Below, piece by piece: positions 49,994 to 58,670 of a stretch of DNA of 64,000 bases. Positions within the stretch are counted from its first letter, which is position 1. Every line of letters begins with the position of its first letter. Source of the DNA: Torymus aiolomorphi (lineage: Eukaryota; Arthropoda; Insecta; Hymenoptera; Torymidae). The DNA lies in the NCBI GenBank assembly GCA_036365515.1, contig CM070874.1:46623083-46687082 (forward strand), written 5' to 3'. Both the position numbers and the translations under genes were made by a program. A model generated the notes under the pieces. It was given only the letters and a program-made list of their open reading frames with translations. It did not search any database and was not told where the DNA came from.

Positions 49994-51682
49994 TTAGTCA
50001 TTATTTGCGCTAGGTTCTAAGGATATGTTAAGTTTCTCCGACAATATCTTGATGTTTTTGGTGTTTTCGTTAATCTTATCAGATAGGTTTTTGTTATAAC
50101 TATTTAACATCTTAGCCATATCAACTTTGAAGTTGTTTAGAATGTTCGAAAAGGAGAGCATCAAGGTATTGTTGGAGCTCTTATTAACAGTCATTCGTGT
50201 TAGCTATGTTGTATTCGTCGCAATAGTTGTCTAAATTATAATTTGTGTGTGTGTGTGTGTGTTACTTAAACTTAAGCTATTTACATGATTAGTACTATTT
50301 GCATTATACTTACTATACGCTTTGTTTATGTATTGGGTTGTGTTTATGCTATTTAATTTATAAACATTATTGGAGTCATTAATATTATGGTTTGAGATAA
50401 TACAATTATCTTTAGCAGTATATTTTGTTGTTACACTAGCGTAGCTGGGTGCACTTGATGGCTGGTCCTTTTGTTGTGGCTGTTCAGATGCTCTTTGTGT
50501 AATTGTGCAGTTGTCTCTGTTGATTATATGATCTTGTTTGGAAGTTGTAAGTTGCTTAGATGTGTTTTCCTTTATATAGGGGCACCCTTTATATGAAGCT
50601 GGGTGTCCGTAATCCTTGCAGTTGGTGCAGTAGAGGGTCTCTTTATTGTCGTTGTTCGTTATTTCACATTGGCCTGACATATGGGCCTTGGGACACTTTA
50701 CACACCTGTAGCCCAAGCTGTAATTTGAGGCGACATGATCCAGTCTTTGGCACTTCTTACATTGTGTTATGTTATTTTTTTTAGTTGTTCCCAGCTCACT
50801 CTTTGGAATTCGAGTCTCTTGATTTTGGTGAGGTTAGATACCGAGCTTTTTGGACTGAGCTGTATCAAAAATAGTTTCGAGTTTACATTAGTTTTAAGTA
50901 TAGATACTTTAATTATAGTTACATTTTCTAAGTTTAAGTTTGTGATTGCGGTACAAACGTCTGATTCAGATGTGTCCAAACTTAAGCCTTTTAGTATTAT
51001 GGTGATAGGTTTAGTTTGTCTGGGAGTAAAAGTATAGAATTTTATGTTGTTTTCTATTAATTTATCTTTTATTTTGATGTAAATGTCAAATGAGTCTGAT
51101 CAGAGACTGATTTTTTTTACCTTTAGGTTATTTTTTATTGAAAAGCCTTCAGTGATGTTGTTCTTTTTCAACCAGTTGATAATTTCTTTAGTTGTGAGTT
51201 CCTCGATGAATATCGGAGGAAGGCGTTTTGATTTTACCTTAGCGGGTACTGACTCATGTTCTGTAGACATGTGCTCCTCTGCGTCTGTGGTTTTTTTGGT
51301 TAGGTCCTCAAGCGAGGAATGTAGCGAGGAGTGGAGCGATGATTGGGTGCTTATAGTTTCGGTTTCGTTCTCTTTTCTCGGTTGTTAGGGGGGATTTCCC
51401 ATGATTATGGTTCTGTTCATGGTTTGTCGATTCTTTGAATGATTTGAGTTTGTTCACTCTCTGCCTCTTAGTAGTGTTCGGGTTTACATTATTAGATTTT
51501 CCTATACCTTGGAGTTATTTCAGTTTGAGTTCGTTGCTTAAATCACTCAGTAGACCTCTTGGTATATTTTGTGTGAGTGTAGATTCCGTTGCAAGTGGCG
51601 AGATTTTCTTTCTCTTAGGCTGATTCAGCCTCAACGGCGGTGTGGCCGTTATCGTTGTCTGGGGCGGCAAGCCACTCGCCAT
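49994..51682 (-). pseudogene. LINE 2 ORF1 (gag-like, zinc knuckles), degraded
   Basis: Minus-strand nucleic-acid-binding ORF1 protein of the LINE. The first ATG (51682-51680) gives MASGLPPQTITATPPLRL. Stops appear from about 51520. Recognisable downstream: a PRE_C2HC-like segment (ITNLNLENVTIIKVSILKT to LKKIT, 50979-50767), then zinc knuckles QCKKCQRLDHVASN, YRCVKCPKAHMSGQC and LYCTNCKDYGHPASYKGCPY (about 50770-50580). A Ser/Asn/Gln-rich tail follows, ending in a CA-repeat-coded His-Thr stretch (50231-50275). The last piece (50194-49994) is a Lys/Asn-rich possible coiled coil. ORF2 begins just after 49990 (LTIAAVNANSIRANYRRHN). Numerous frameshifts make it inactive. Confidence 0.8.
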
Positions 51683-51692
51683 CTTTGGAGGT

Positions 51693-51727
51693 TAGACAGG
51701 CGCTTTAACCAACTAAGCCATGGCGCC
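51693..51727 (-). pseudogene. 5' half of a tRNA-Thr gene fused to the LINE 5' end
   Basis: Read on the minus strand, GGCGCCATGGCTTAGTTGG continues TTAAAGCGCCTGTCTA. This matches the acceptor strand, D-arm and 5' anticodon stem of insect tRNA-Thr(AGU) almost perfectly, including the A-box-like TGGCTTAGTTGG. The match stops inside the anticodon loop. Ten bases later comes the ORF1 ATG of the LINE. No 3' tRNA half is visible beyond the LINE 3' end (37230-37480). It may mark insertion into a tRNA gene, a chimeric reverse transcript, or an acquired 5' promoter. Confidence 0.75.
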
Positions 51728-52971
51728 GGTTGAGAGCGGCCTCCAATATAACGGATTTTCCAAAACGAAGGTTTCAGAATCGATTTTCACATCGAATGTT
51801 CAAAATTTTCAAACAATTACAATTCAATATGCTAACAAGTCGAGAAGCCGCAATCCCCACCTCAGTACCAGCGTTCTCATAAAAAGCAGTCGCCCGGCGC
51901 GAAATTCAAATCGGCCACAAAATATCAAAAATCGAAGTAAAAAAAAATTATTTTTATACATTAATAAATACAATAAGATAAAAATGAACAAAGATACAAT
52001 AAAAAACTTAATTATTTTAATTTATTTAATTAATTATGAGTATTTTAAAATTTATAATCCCGACACGAATTCAATTTTTTTTTTCGTGCTATGTCAATGA
52101 AAACACGTTCGAAATAACAGACTCTTGTACAAAATAAATTATTTTATTGATTTTCAACATGAATTGTTGAAAAACAACGTTAGAAAAGTTGATTTCTTAA
52201 ATTGATAAAAATTTGTATTAGTCGGCCGTCCTGTTTTACCATGCGAGTCGTGCGGCGCCGAGCAAGCTATAGCTAATTCTGTTTGAGGATCACTGACTGC
52301 GCGGCAAGACCGTAAGAAATGAATGAATGAATTTGTCTTTTATAATTTGAACAAGTACGATACACTTCACAAATACACAAAACTCAGCAAATCTGGAAAC
52401 CATTTAAAATTATGTCGGTATATAACATCACCTTAACCTTTATAATTTTGTAAAATAAACCAATTACAGTAAAAGAATTTATTTTATACGTATATTGCAC
52501 ATTTACCTAACTCATAAATTTTGTAATATCTTGTATCTGAGAAAATGAAAAATATAATTTTTTTCAATGTTTCAGCAATCATTGGTTTTTGGCTGTCATA
52601 TGCAATCCTGTGAATGAACCAAAACAGTATTTATATACCTATAAGTTTTACTTGATATATTTTTAAATGCATAATGTGATGAAAATTTATATTTCATTTT
52701 TTAGTGATTCTATTTTGATATTTGATTCAATTGGTGGTTATCATGAAACGGCAGTAAAGCTTATTAAGGATTACTTGACCGAAGAAAGGCGTAAGAAAAT
52801 AAATGTTATCTGTACAGATCATAAAATCGTTATAGTAGATGTGCCAAAACAAAATAATTGTTATGATTGTGGCGTTTATATGCTGCAATACGCTGAAAGC
52901 TTTTGTTTGGTAATTTCTTTTTGCACATTTTATCTTTTCATTAAAATTATTTTAAATAAAATCTTATCAAA

Positions 52972-53098
52972 GTGTGTGTGCTCTTTGTGTGTGTGAGTGT
53001 GTTTGTGTGTGTGTGTGTGTGTGGGTGGGTGTATGTGTGTGTGTGTGTGTGGGTGGGTGTGTGTGTGTATGTGTGGGTGGGTGGGTGTGTGTGTGCGC
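52972..53098. repeat. (TG)n microsatellite
   Basis: A long TG/GGTG run inside the second SENP intron. It produces a Thr-His repeat frame on the minus strand and Cys-Val on the plus strand, neither a gene. Confidence 0.95.
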
Positions 53099-53133
53099 AC
53101 GCGCGTATATGGCTAGTCAAAAGAAGTTGTTTA

Positions 53134-53735
53134 TACACTGAAAAAAAAAGTTGATTGGTTGGTTGGTTATTAAAATTGCATAATAGGGTACAGATAAGCA
53201 TGAATGGTTGGCAACATAATTGGCAATCGGTTGATAATGGTTAAGTATGATAACCAATTTATTTCTTGGATCATTGGAGAAAAAAAATTGGTAATCGTAA
53301 CTACTCAAAAGTAAGTTACGACAAGCAATTATATAGTTACATCAACTACTTTATTTTGGTTGAATATAAATTTTTTAATGTAATACTTTTTAATCTTCAT
53401 AAATGAATTTAATTATAATTATGACATAAATTTTTTCAAAAATTATAAATTTTGTTATTAAAAATTAATTAAAGGAATCAACAAATTAGGTTTGAGGAAG
53501 CTACGGGCCAATGAATTGGCAGCGGTTTTTTTAATGTAACGGTTAGATTAGTAGTTTTAATGATTTGAAATAGTTATGTAACTGTTTTATTGGGACATTG
53601 AGTAACATAGATTGGTTATTTTAAGTACTTGAAAATAGTTAGCGGAACTACTACTTGTTAGTAAAACTAATTATCCTTCTTATTTGTACCCTTTCGAAGT
53701 AACTAATTGCTTAGGGAAACCAATTTTTTCCGTGT
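53134..53735. mobile_element. Small self-similar element (TTGGTT type) in the SENP intron
   Basis: Left end ACACTGAAAAAAAAAGTTG with TTGGTTGGTTGG; right end the approximate inverse (CCAATTTTTTCCGTGT). The body is rich in TTGGTT/AACCAA and GTTACT-type copies, similar in plan to the element at 29319-29989. A segment at 53470-53525 recurs at 58605-58665 (see findings). No transposase. Target duplication unclear. Confidence 0.45.
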
Positions 53736-54839
53736 ATCTTCTTTCTTAAATTGAGCGAAGAAATAATTCTGTTTAAAACAAGTTGATTTCTGTATAAAGA
53801 AAAGCATTCTCACAGAATTTAATTTTTTTCGTGATAACAAATATAAATTTCTATTACAGAATCCTATTACCAACTATCAGAATGCCCAATCATGCATCGA
53901 TTGGTTCGATGAGGAATACGTAACGCAGAAAAGAGAAGAAGTGAAGGCCTTGATTAATATAAAATCACATTATTTTATGATGTATTTGAAAAATAGTAAA
54001 AATTAAATATTATTTTCAACGGATACGTTGAAAGTAATACGTAAAATTTTTTTAATTTGTTGTTACAGATCATTATTTCTGAATATGCGTAGATAAAAGC
54101 TATCCCAAATGTGACGAAGACCTTCACTGATACTTCGTAAAAACCTTTTGTAATAGTTAACATAATGAGAATTAAATTAAACAGTGAATGTTAAAATCGT
54201 TGCAAATTAGTTATGATACATTAAAAAAGCGGAGAGAAAATTACTTCAGGGCGAATATACGTATAATTTTTTTAATAGATGTTAAGTATTTCCTATATTA
54301 ATTAATAAACGAAATCGATTATAAACAATAACAAATAGAAAAGTGAAACTTTCCCAGAAAACTTCCTTAAATCAGAGCGAATATATCTAGTACAACTTGA
54401 AATGCGAAAAACAATGTTTTTAAAATAAAAAATTAAAATTATAACGCGCAATAAATTTTAAAGTCGGTCTTAAAAACGCGAATGTGGTATTTTTGGCCCG
54501 GGTATGGTGAAAAATAGTATACGCTCCACGGGAGGAAATTGTACACGCCACATCTAATGTTTGCCACCCTCGCCGTCGGATCGGATAACTTTAGCCGCGG
54601 AAAGAAAATATTATAGCGGCAAGAAAACGCTATCAATAAATACCTGTAACCGAGTAGGCTAAGGTAGGAAGGACGTCCGACTATCCAAAATGTGACGAAA
54701 ACCTTCAGAGATACTTCGTTATATCTTGAATTTTATTATAGAATTATACATATAATAAATAATTATAATTAACACAAACACTTATTACTTGATGGTAACA
54801 TGTAATTTAAAACGTTTGTTGAATAAATGGTTTTTAGTT

Positions 54840-54927
54840 TTTTAGTTGGGTTTAATTGATGTAAATGAGTACACACATTTAATATTAAATGTGTGTACTC
54901 ATTTACATCAATTAAACCCAACTAAAA
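54840..54927. repeat. Perfect 88-bp palindrome
   Basis: Two 44-base arms without a mismatch meet at AAT|ATT (centre 54883/54884), containing GATGTAAATGAGTACACAC and its complement. There is no loop, so this can extrude as a cruciform or arise from a hairpin-end repair event. It lies inside the Pack-type transposon, between the SENP exons and the right TIR. Confidence 0.95.
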
Positions 54928-55578
54928 TATTAGATATGAGTGATAGAGACAGAACGAGAATTAAAAATGGTTTTTAGATTCGTTGCGTTTTGTGCATTTG
55001 TGAAGTATATGCCATCAGGTATAATTTATAATGTATTTGTATATTCGCTGCATATAAAGGTTATATTGAAAGGTCATATAATTCGTACTTGTTCAAATTA
55101 TAAAAGCCAAATTCATTCATTCATTTCTTACGCTCTTGCCGCGCAGTCAGTGATCCTCAAACAGAAGCTATAGTTTGCTCAGCGCCGCACGACTGGCATG
55201 GTAAAACAGGACGGCCGACTAATAAAAATTTTTATCAATTTAAGAAATCAACTTTTCTAACGTGTTTTTCAACAATTCATGTTGAAAATCAATAAAATAA
55301 TTTATTTTGTACAAGAGTCTGTTATTTCGAACGTGTTTTCATTGACATTGCGCGAAAAAAAAATTGAATTCGTGTCGGGATTATAAATTTTAAAATACTC
55401 ATAATTAATTAAATAAATTAAAATAATTAAGTTTTTTATTGTATCTTTGTTCATTTTTATCTTATTGTATTTATTAATGTATAAAAATAATTTTTTTTTT
55501 ACTTTGATTTTTTATATTTTTTGGCCGATTTGAATTTCGCGCCGGGCGACTGCTTTTTATGAGAACGCTGCTCAGTAC

Positions 55579-55998
55579 CGCCGAGCTGCACGCACGCCTC
55601 TATACCTACGCACGCACGCTATCCGTTACGCTATCGCTCGCATGAAAGAATTTGGACATTTTCATCTACTTAAGCTGCATTATCCGTATTTATTCAAAAT
55701 TAATATTTCATTTTAATTATTCATCTAATATATTAATGGTTTTTAATAATTATTTATATTTACGCAATACTTTAAGAAAATAAGTAAATTATAATAAGAC
55801 GTTAATTAATTAAATTCGATTTACTTAAAATATTTAGTGCCGGTAAAGTAGAAATCTTTGGTATGAAAACGTCTATATTGCTTCCTACTAGAGGAAGCTT
55901 TGTGATAGTAAAAAAAAAGTTTATGAGATAATGTGTTAGAAATGTTATTTAGCAAATTTGGAATCGAAATACATTATTTTTAGAAAATGCCCGTATGG

Positions 55999-56072
<74 letters not shown>

Positions 56073-57000
56073 GTATACGCTGATATCTCATGATCTATTC
56101 GACCGATTTTAACGGGAGAGTGATCATTTTTTTAGATTTTGCTTCCACAATTGGGGATAATATTCTATTTTTGTAAAATTTAATTTTTTTTTTTTATAGC
56201 CATTTTTTAATTTTCAAAATTTTTATTTTCGATTTTTTTAATATTTAGGACAACTATTGTTTATATATCATCAATTCTCTGTATGTAGGATAAAATTATC
56301 TACAATTTAAAAAAAAAAAAAGTCGGTAGCTATATTTCGTCATAAGTTATTGATGAAAACGTAATTTTTTGTAAATAGGTTATATTTCGAAATTAAAAAA
56401 AGATATTAACATGAATATATTTTTGGTTATAAAGGATATTAAGTACTATAACTTACTAAATTTTTAGGTTTTTTTATTCATTATTTTTTGAGAAAAAAAA
56501 ATAATTTATAAAAAAAAGTGATTTTTTTTGTCGTTCAATAACTATAGTAAAATTGGCTCAATCACTTTGAAATTCTTTGTAGGGGTAGATTTTGTATACC
56601 AATCGAGTGAGTTCTTTGGGCAAAAGGATTGATCCATAAATTTCGGAGATATTTGAGGTTAAAATTTTTTTCAATTTTTTTTTAAATCGTAATTTCTCGA
56701 GAACGGCTCTATGTATCTAAATGGGGTGGGTGTCATTCGAAAGAATTAAATTACCTATATTTTCTAAAAAAAAGTTAATTCTCTAGCTATCACGGTTCTT
56801 TTGTTATTAACAAAAACTTAAAACTTGAAAAATGAAAAAAAATGAGTTTTATATGTTCGCAACTATTACAAGAGTAAAATTGTCTTATTCGCTTCAAAAT
56901 TCATTGTAGAGGTATATTATTGATAGTTCTCGGATGCGTTCTTTTGGCAAAATGATTGGGTCATAAATTTCAGAGATATTTGAGGTTAAAATTTTTCTAG
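55579..57000. other. AT-rich DNA with GT microsatellite and a diverged tandem duplication
   Basis: No gene. (GT)n runs at 56000-56070. A unit near 56533-56870, recognisable by AGATATTTGAGGTTAAAATT and TATCACGGTTCTTT, is repeated from about 56860, the second copy being split by the insertion at 57017-57607 and ending near 57785. The copies differ at many sites. Their origin is unknown. Confidence 0.65.
56000..56070. repeat. (GT)n microsatellite
   Basis: About 35 uninterrupted GT dinucleotides. Confidence 0.95.
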
Positions 57001-57016
57001 ACATTATTAAAATGTA

Positions 57017-57607
57017 AGTAATGCTGCCAATGGGTAATACGGGCAAGTTTTTCGCGAGTGTCCTTTTTAATTAAAGGCCCAATGAAAAAAATTGTCAAAA
57101 TTACGAAAAACAATAAGTTAATATCTTATTGTAGTCAAAGAAATCAATCGAAGTGTTTCGTCCAGGACACTCGCGAAAAACTTGCCCGTATTACCCATTA
57201 GCAGCATTACTTACATGAAATCTTGATCGGGCATTAGCTTCATAAATTTATATTATATTATACGGTGTTTGGGTTAATTATACACCGATAGATGGAGCCT
57301 CCTTTTCTACTAGTGAAAAAGGTGGCTCAGTCTATAAAGCTTTGGCCGTGACCACCCAGCGGCAAGTGTCTGATGACGGCTACTAGATCATCACTGATGA
57401 GTCCAATCTAGTAGCCTGGACGAAACACTTCGATTGATTTCTTTGACTACAATAAGATATTAATTTATTGTTTTTCGTCATTTTGACAATTTTTTTCATT
57501 GGGCCTTTAATTAAAAAAGACACTCGCGAAAAACTTGCCCGTATTACCCATTAGCAGCATTACTTACATGAAATCTTGATCGGGCATTAGCTTCATAAAT
57601 TTATATT
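57017..57607 (+). mobile_element. Retrozyme-like element with hammerhead ribozyme
   Basis: It is flanked by an exact 16-bp target duplication, ACATTATTAAAATGTA (57001-57016 and 57608-57623), typical of target-primed retrotransposition. The sense part (57166-57607) is 1.25 copies of a 353-bp monomer: GACACTCGCG starts both at 57166 and 57519, and the shared end CATAAATTTATATT lies at 57241-57254 and 57594-57607. The first 150 bp (57017-57166) is the inverse of 57415-57564, as expected from twin-priming inversion of a multimeric RNA. The monomer contains one complete hammerhead ribozyme and no coding region. It resembles animal retrozymes or the terminal repeats of Penelope-like elements; a reverse transcriptase must come from elsewhere. 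Confidence 0.85.
57364..57430 (+). ncRNA. Type III hammerhead ribozyme
   Basis: A self-cleaving RNA motif with all core elements in order. Stem III 3' strand AAGTG (57364-57368); cleavage after TC (57370); stem I TGATGA/TCATCA (57371-57376 and 57388-57393); core CTGATGA (57394-57400); stem II GTCC/GGAC (57401-57404 and 57418-57421); core GAAA (57422-57425); stem III 5' strand CACTT (57426-57430). Stem III is open, hence type III. The loop of stem I contains GGCTACTAGA and the loop of stem II its exact complement TCTAGTAGCC, allowing a kissing-loop contact. Catalytic activity is predicted from the consensus and not shown. Confidence 0.93.
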
Positions 57608-57623
57608 ACATTATTAAAATGTA

Positions 57624-58670
57624 TTTCTTGAGGATGGCTCGGTGTATCTGAATGGGATGGGTAGCATTTGAAAGAGAATTAAAATATTTATATTATCGAA
57701 AAAGAAAAATTTTTTAGTTATCACGGTTCTTTATTATTAACAAAAATGTAAAACTTGAAAAATTGAAAAATGAAAAAAAAATCTGTCTTTATCAAATTTT
57801 TTAAAATATATCATTTAAAGTACATTTAAAATACGCACACATATCCGAAAGACAATCGAACAGACGACGACATGCGTGAGTAACTGAAGAAGACGAATAT
57901 TCAGCAAAGAGAAGTCGATCGAATCGTCAAACCATAGTTATTAAAAAACGATGATCTTGTACGAGATGTAGAATCATTCTCTGGATATTAAAAGAAACAA
58001 GCTTACCCTCTAGCACGACACTAGACGAATCCACAACCTTCGATGTTATTTATTTTATAGTTTAAAATTATGAATTTTTCTTATGAAATTTTTTGTAATA
58101 AATCTCAAAATATAATAACAGCAAAATATTAAATAAAATGAATATATTGAACTAACATGTGAATAATATTTATATAAAAAAATTTATTTATAAAATCCGA
58201 ATACAACATTTTTTATGAAATAATATATAATTATATCATAATTTTTACAGAAATATAATAGAAAATAAAATTGATTTACTGTATTGCATGCTGTGCCGAA
58301 TGTGCGTTATGTCTCCCATACAATAATTTTTCTTGTAAACACAATCAAAGAACAACTTTAGAATATTTTTTTTATTTCGAACCAATGTACGACGAGAAGC
58401 CGTTGACAGTGGACTTGAAGAAGAAAAATTTGATGAAGAATAGAACTTGAAGAAGATTGTTTTCCATTCATATAAGAATTAAAATCACAAACAAATAAAT
58501 TACAAATGGAACCTCAATGAATAGCCATGAAAAAATTACAAGTTAATATTTTCCATAAAATTTTTCAAATTTTTTTCGTGAAAAATTTATTTTTCAAATT
58601 TTAATTTAATAAAAGGAACCAAAAAATTATTTTGAGGAAGCTACGTGCCAATGAATTGGCAGCGGTTTAT
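57624..58670. other. AT-rich DNA before the satellite
   Basis: No gene. The end of the tandem duplication described for 56533 onward runs to about 57785. The last part (58605-58665) holds a ~60-bp segment, GAGGAAGCTACG plus CCAATGAATTGGCAGCGG, that also occurs at 53470-53525, directly before the first satellite head. Confidence 0.5.

Larger units (their letters stand above)
37230..51692 (-). mobile_element. Second LINE (I/Jockey group), interrupted by nested transposons
   Basis: A minus-strand non-LTR element whose parts are, 5' to 3': ORF1 (51682 to about 49994), start of ORF2 (about 49990-49887), a hAT insertion (41064-49886), endonuclease (41063-40294), a MITE (39770-40293), then linker, reverse transcriptase and C-terminal region (39769-37481) and 3' UTR. 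Evidence that the pieces belong together: the order and orientation match one LINE, the endonuclease start before the hAT insertion (VNANSIRANYRRHNL) and the part after it (VDILAISETRLN) are adjacent in this family, and removing the MITE with one TA rejoins the frame exactly. All reading frames are broken. Confidence 0.75.
52576..54006 (+). pseudogene. SENP6/7 (Ulp2)-like SUMO protease, 3' exons only
   Basis: C48 cysteine peptidase fragment; full-length relatives remove SUMO from proteins in the nucleus. Three exons with consistent phases and GT-AG borders: 52576-52626 (NHWFLAVICNPVNEPK, catalytic His), 52705-52909 (DSILIFDSIGGYHETAVKL, catalytic Asp; VPKQNNCYDCGVYMLQYAESF, oxyanion Gln and catalytic Cys) and 53860-54006 (NPITNYQNAQSCIDWFDEEY, VTQKREEVKALI, then a short tail and TAA). 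The QNNCYDCGVYMLQY and WF-KREE ending resemble SENP6/7 rather than SENP1. The N-terminal part of the catalytic domain is missing; the 220 bp between the left TIR and the first exon holds no candidate exon. The frame is intact within the exons, so capture is fairly recent or constrained. The intron at 52910-53859 is lengthened by a TG repeat and a small insertion. Confidence 0.85.
51869..55570. mobile_element. Long-TIR transposon carrying captured SENP exons (Pack-type)
   Basis: The termini are CAGCGTTCTCATAAAAAGC inverted. The arms match for about 490 bp (51869-52357 against 55570-55085) with a few differences. They are flanked by an exact 8-bp duplication, CTCAGTAC, at 51861-51868 and 55571-55578 (9 bp, CTCAGTACC, is possible with a shifted boundary). 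No transposase is present. Between the arms lie three exons of a SUMO protease with introns. Long TIRs, 8-9 bp duplication and a host-gene fragment recall Pack-MULEs; CAG termini and an 8-bp duplication would also fit hAT. The superfamily is not resolved. Confidence 0.85.

Noticed and set aside
51693..51727. Functional tRNA-Thr gene
   Set aside because: Only the 5' half is present; the anticodon 3' stem, variable loop, T-arm and acceptor 3' strand are missing.
52910..52996. SENP frame continuing past 52909 to a stop at 52996
   Set aside because: The conserved reading ends at a GTAATT donor and resumes at 53860 with the family's C-terminal motif; the run-on is hydrophobic intron sequence.
57150..57166. 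Partial hammerhead in the inverted 5' part of the retrozyme-like element
   Set aside because: It contains only the GAAAC and stem III side; CTGATGA and stems I and II are absent, so it cannot form a ribozyme.
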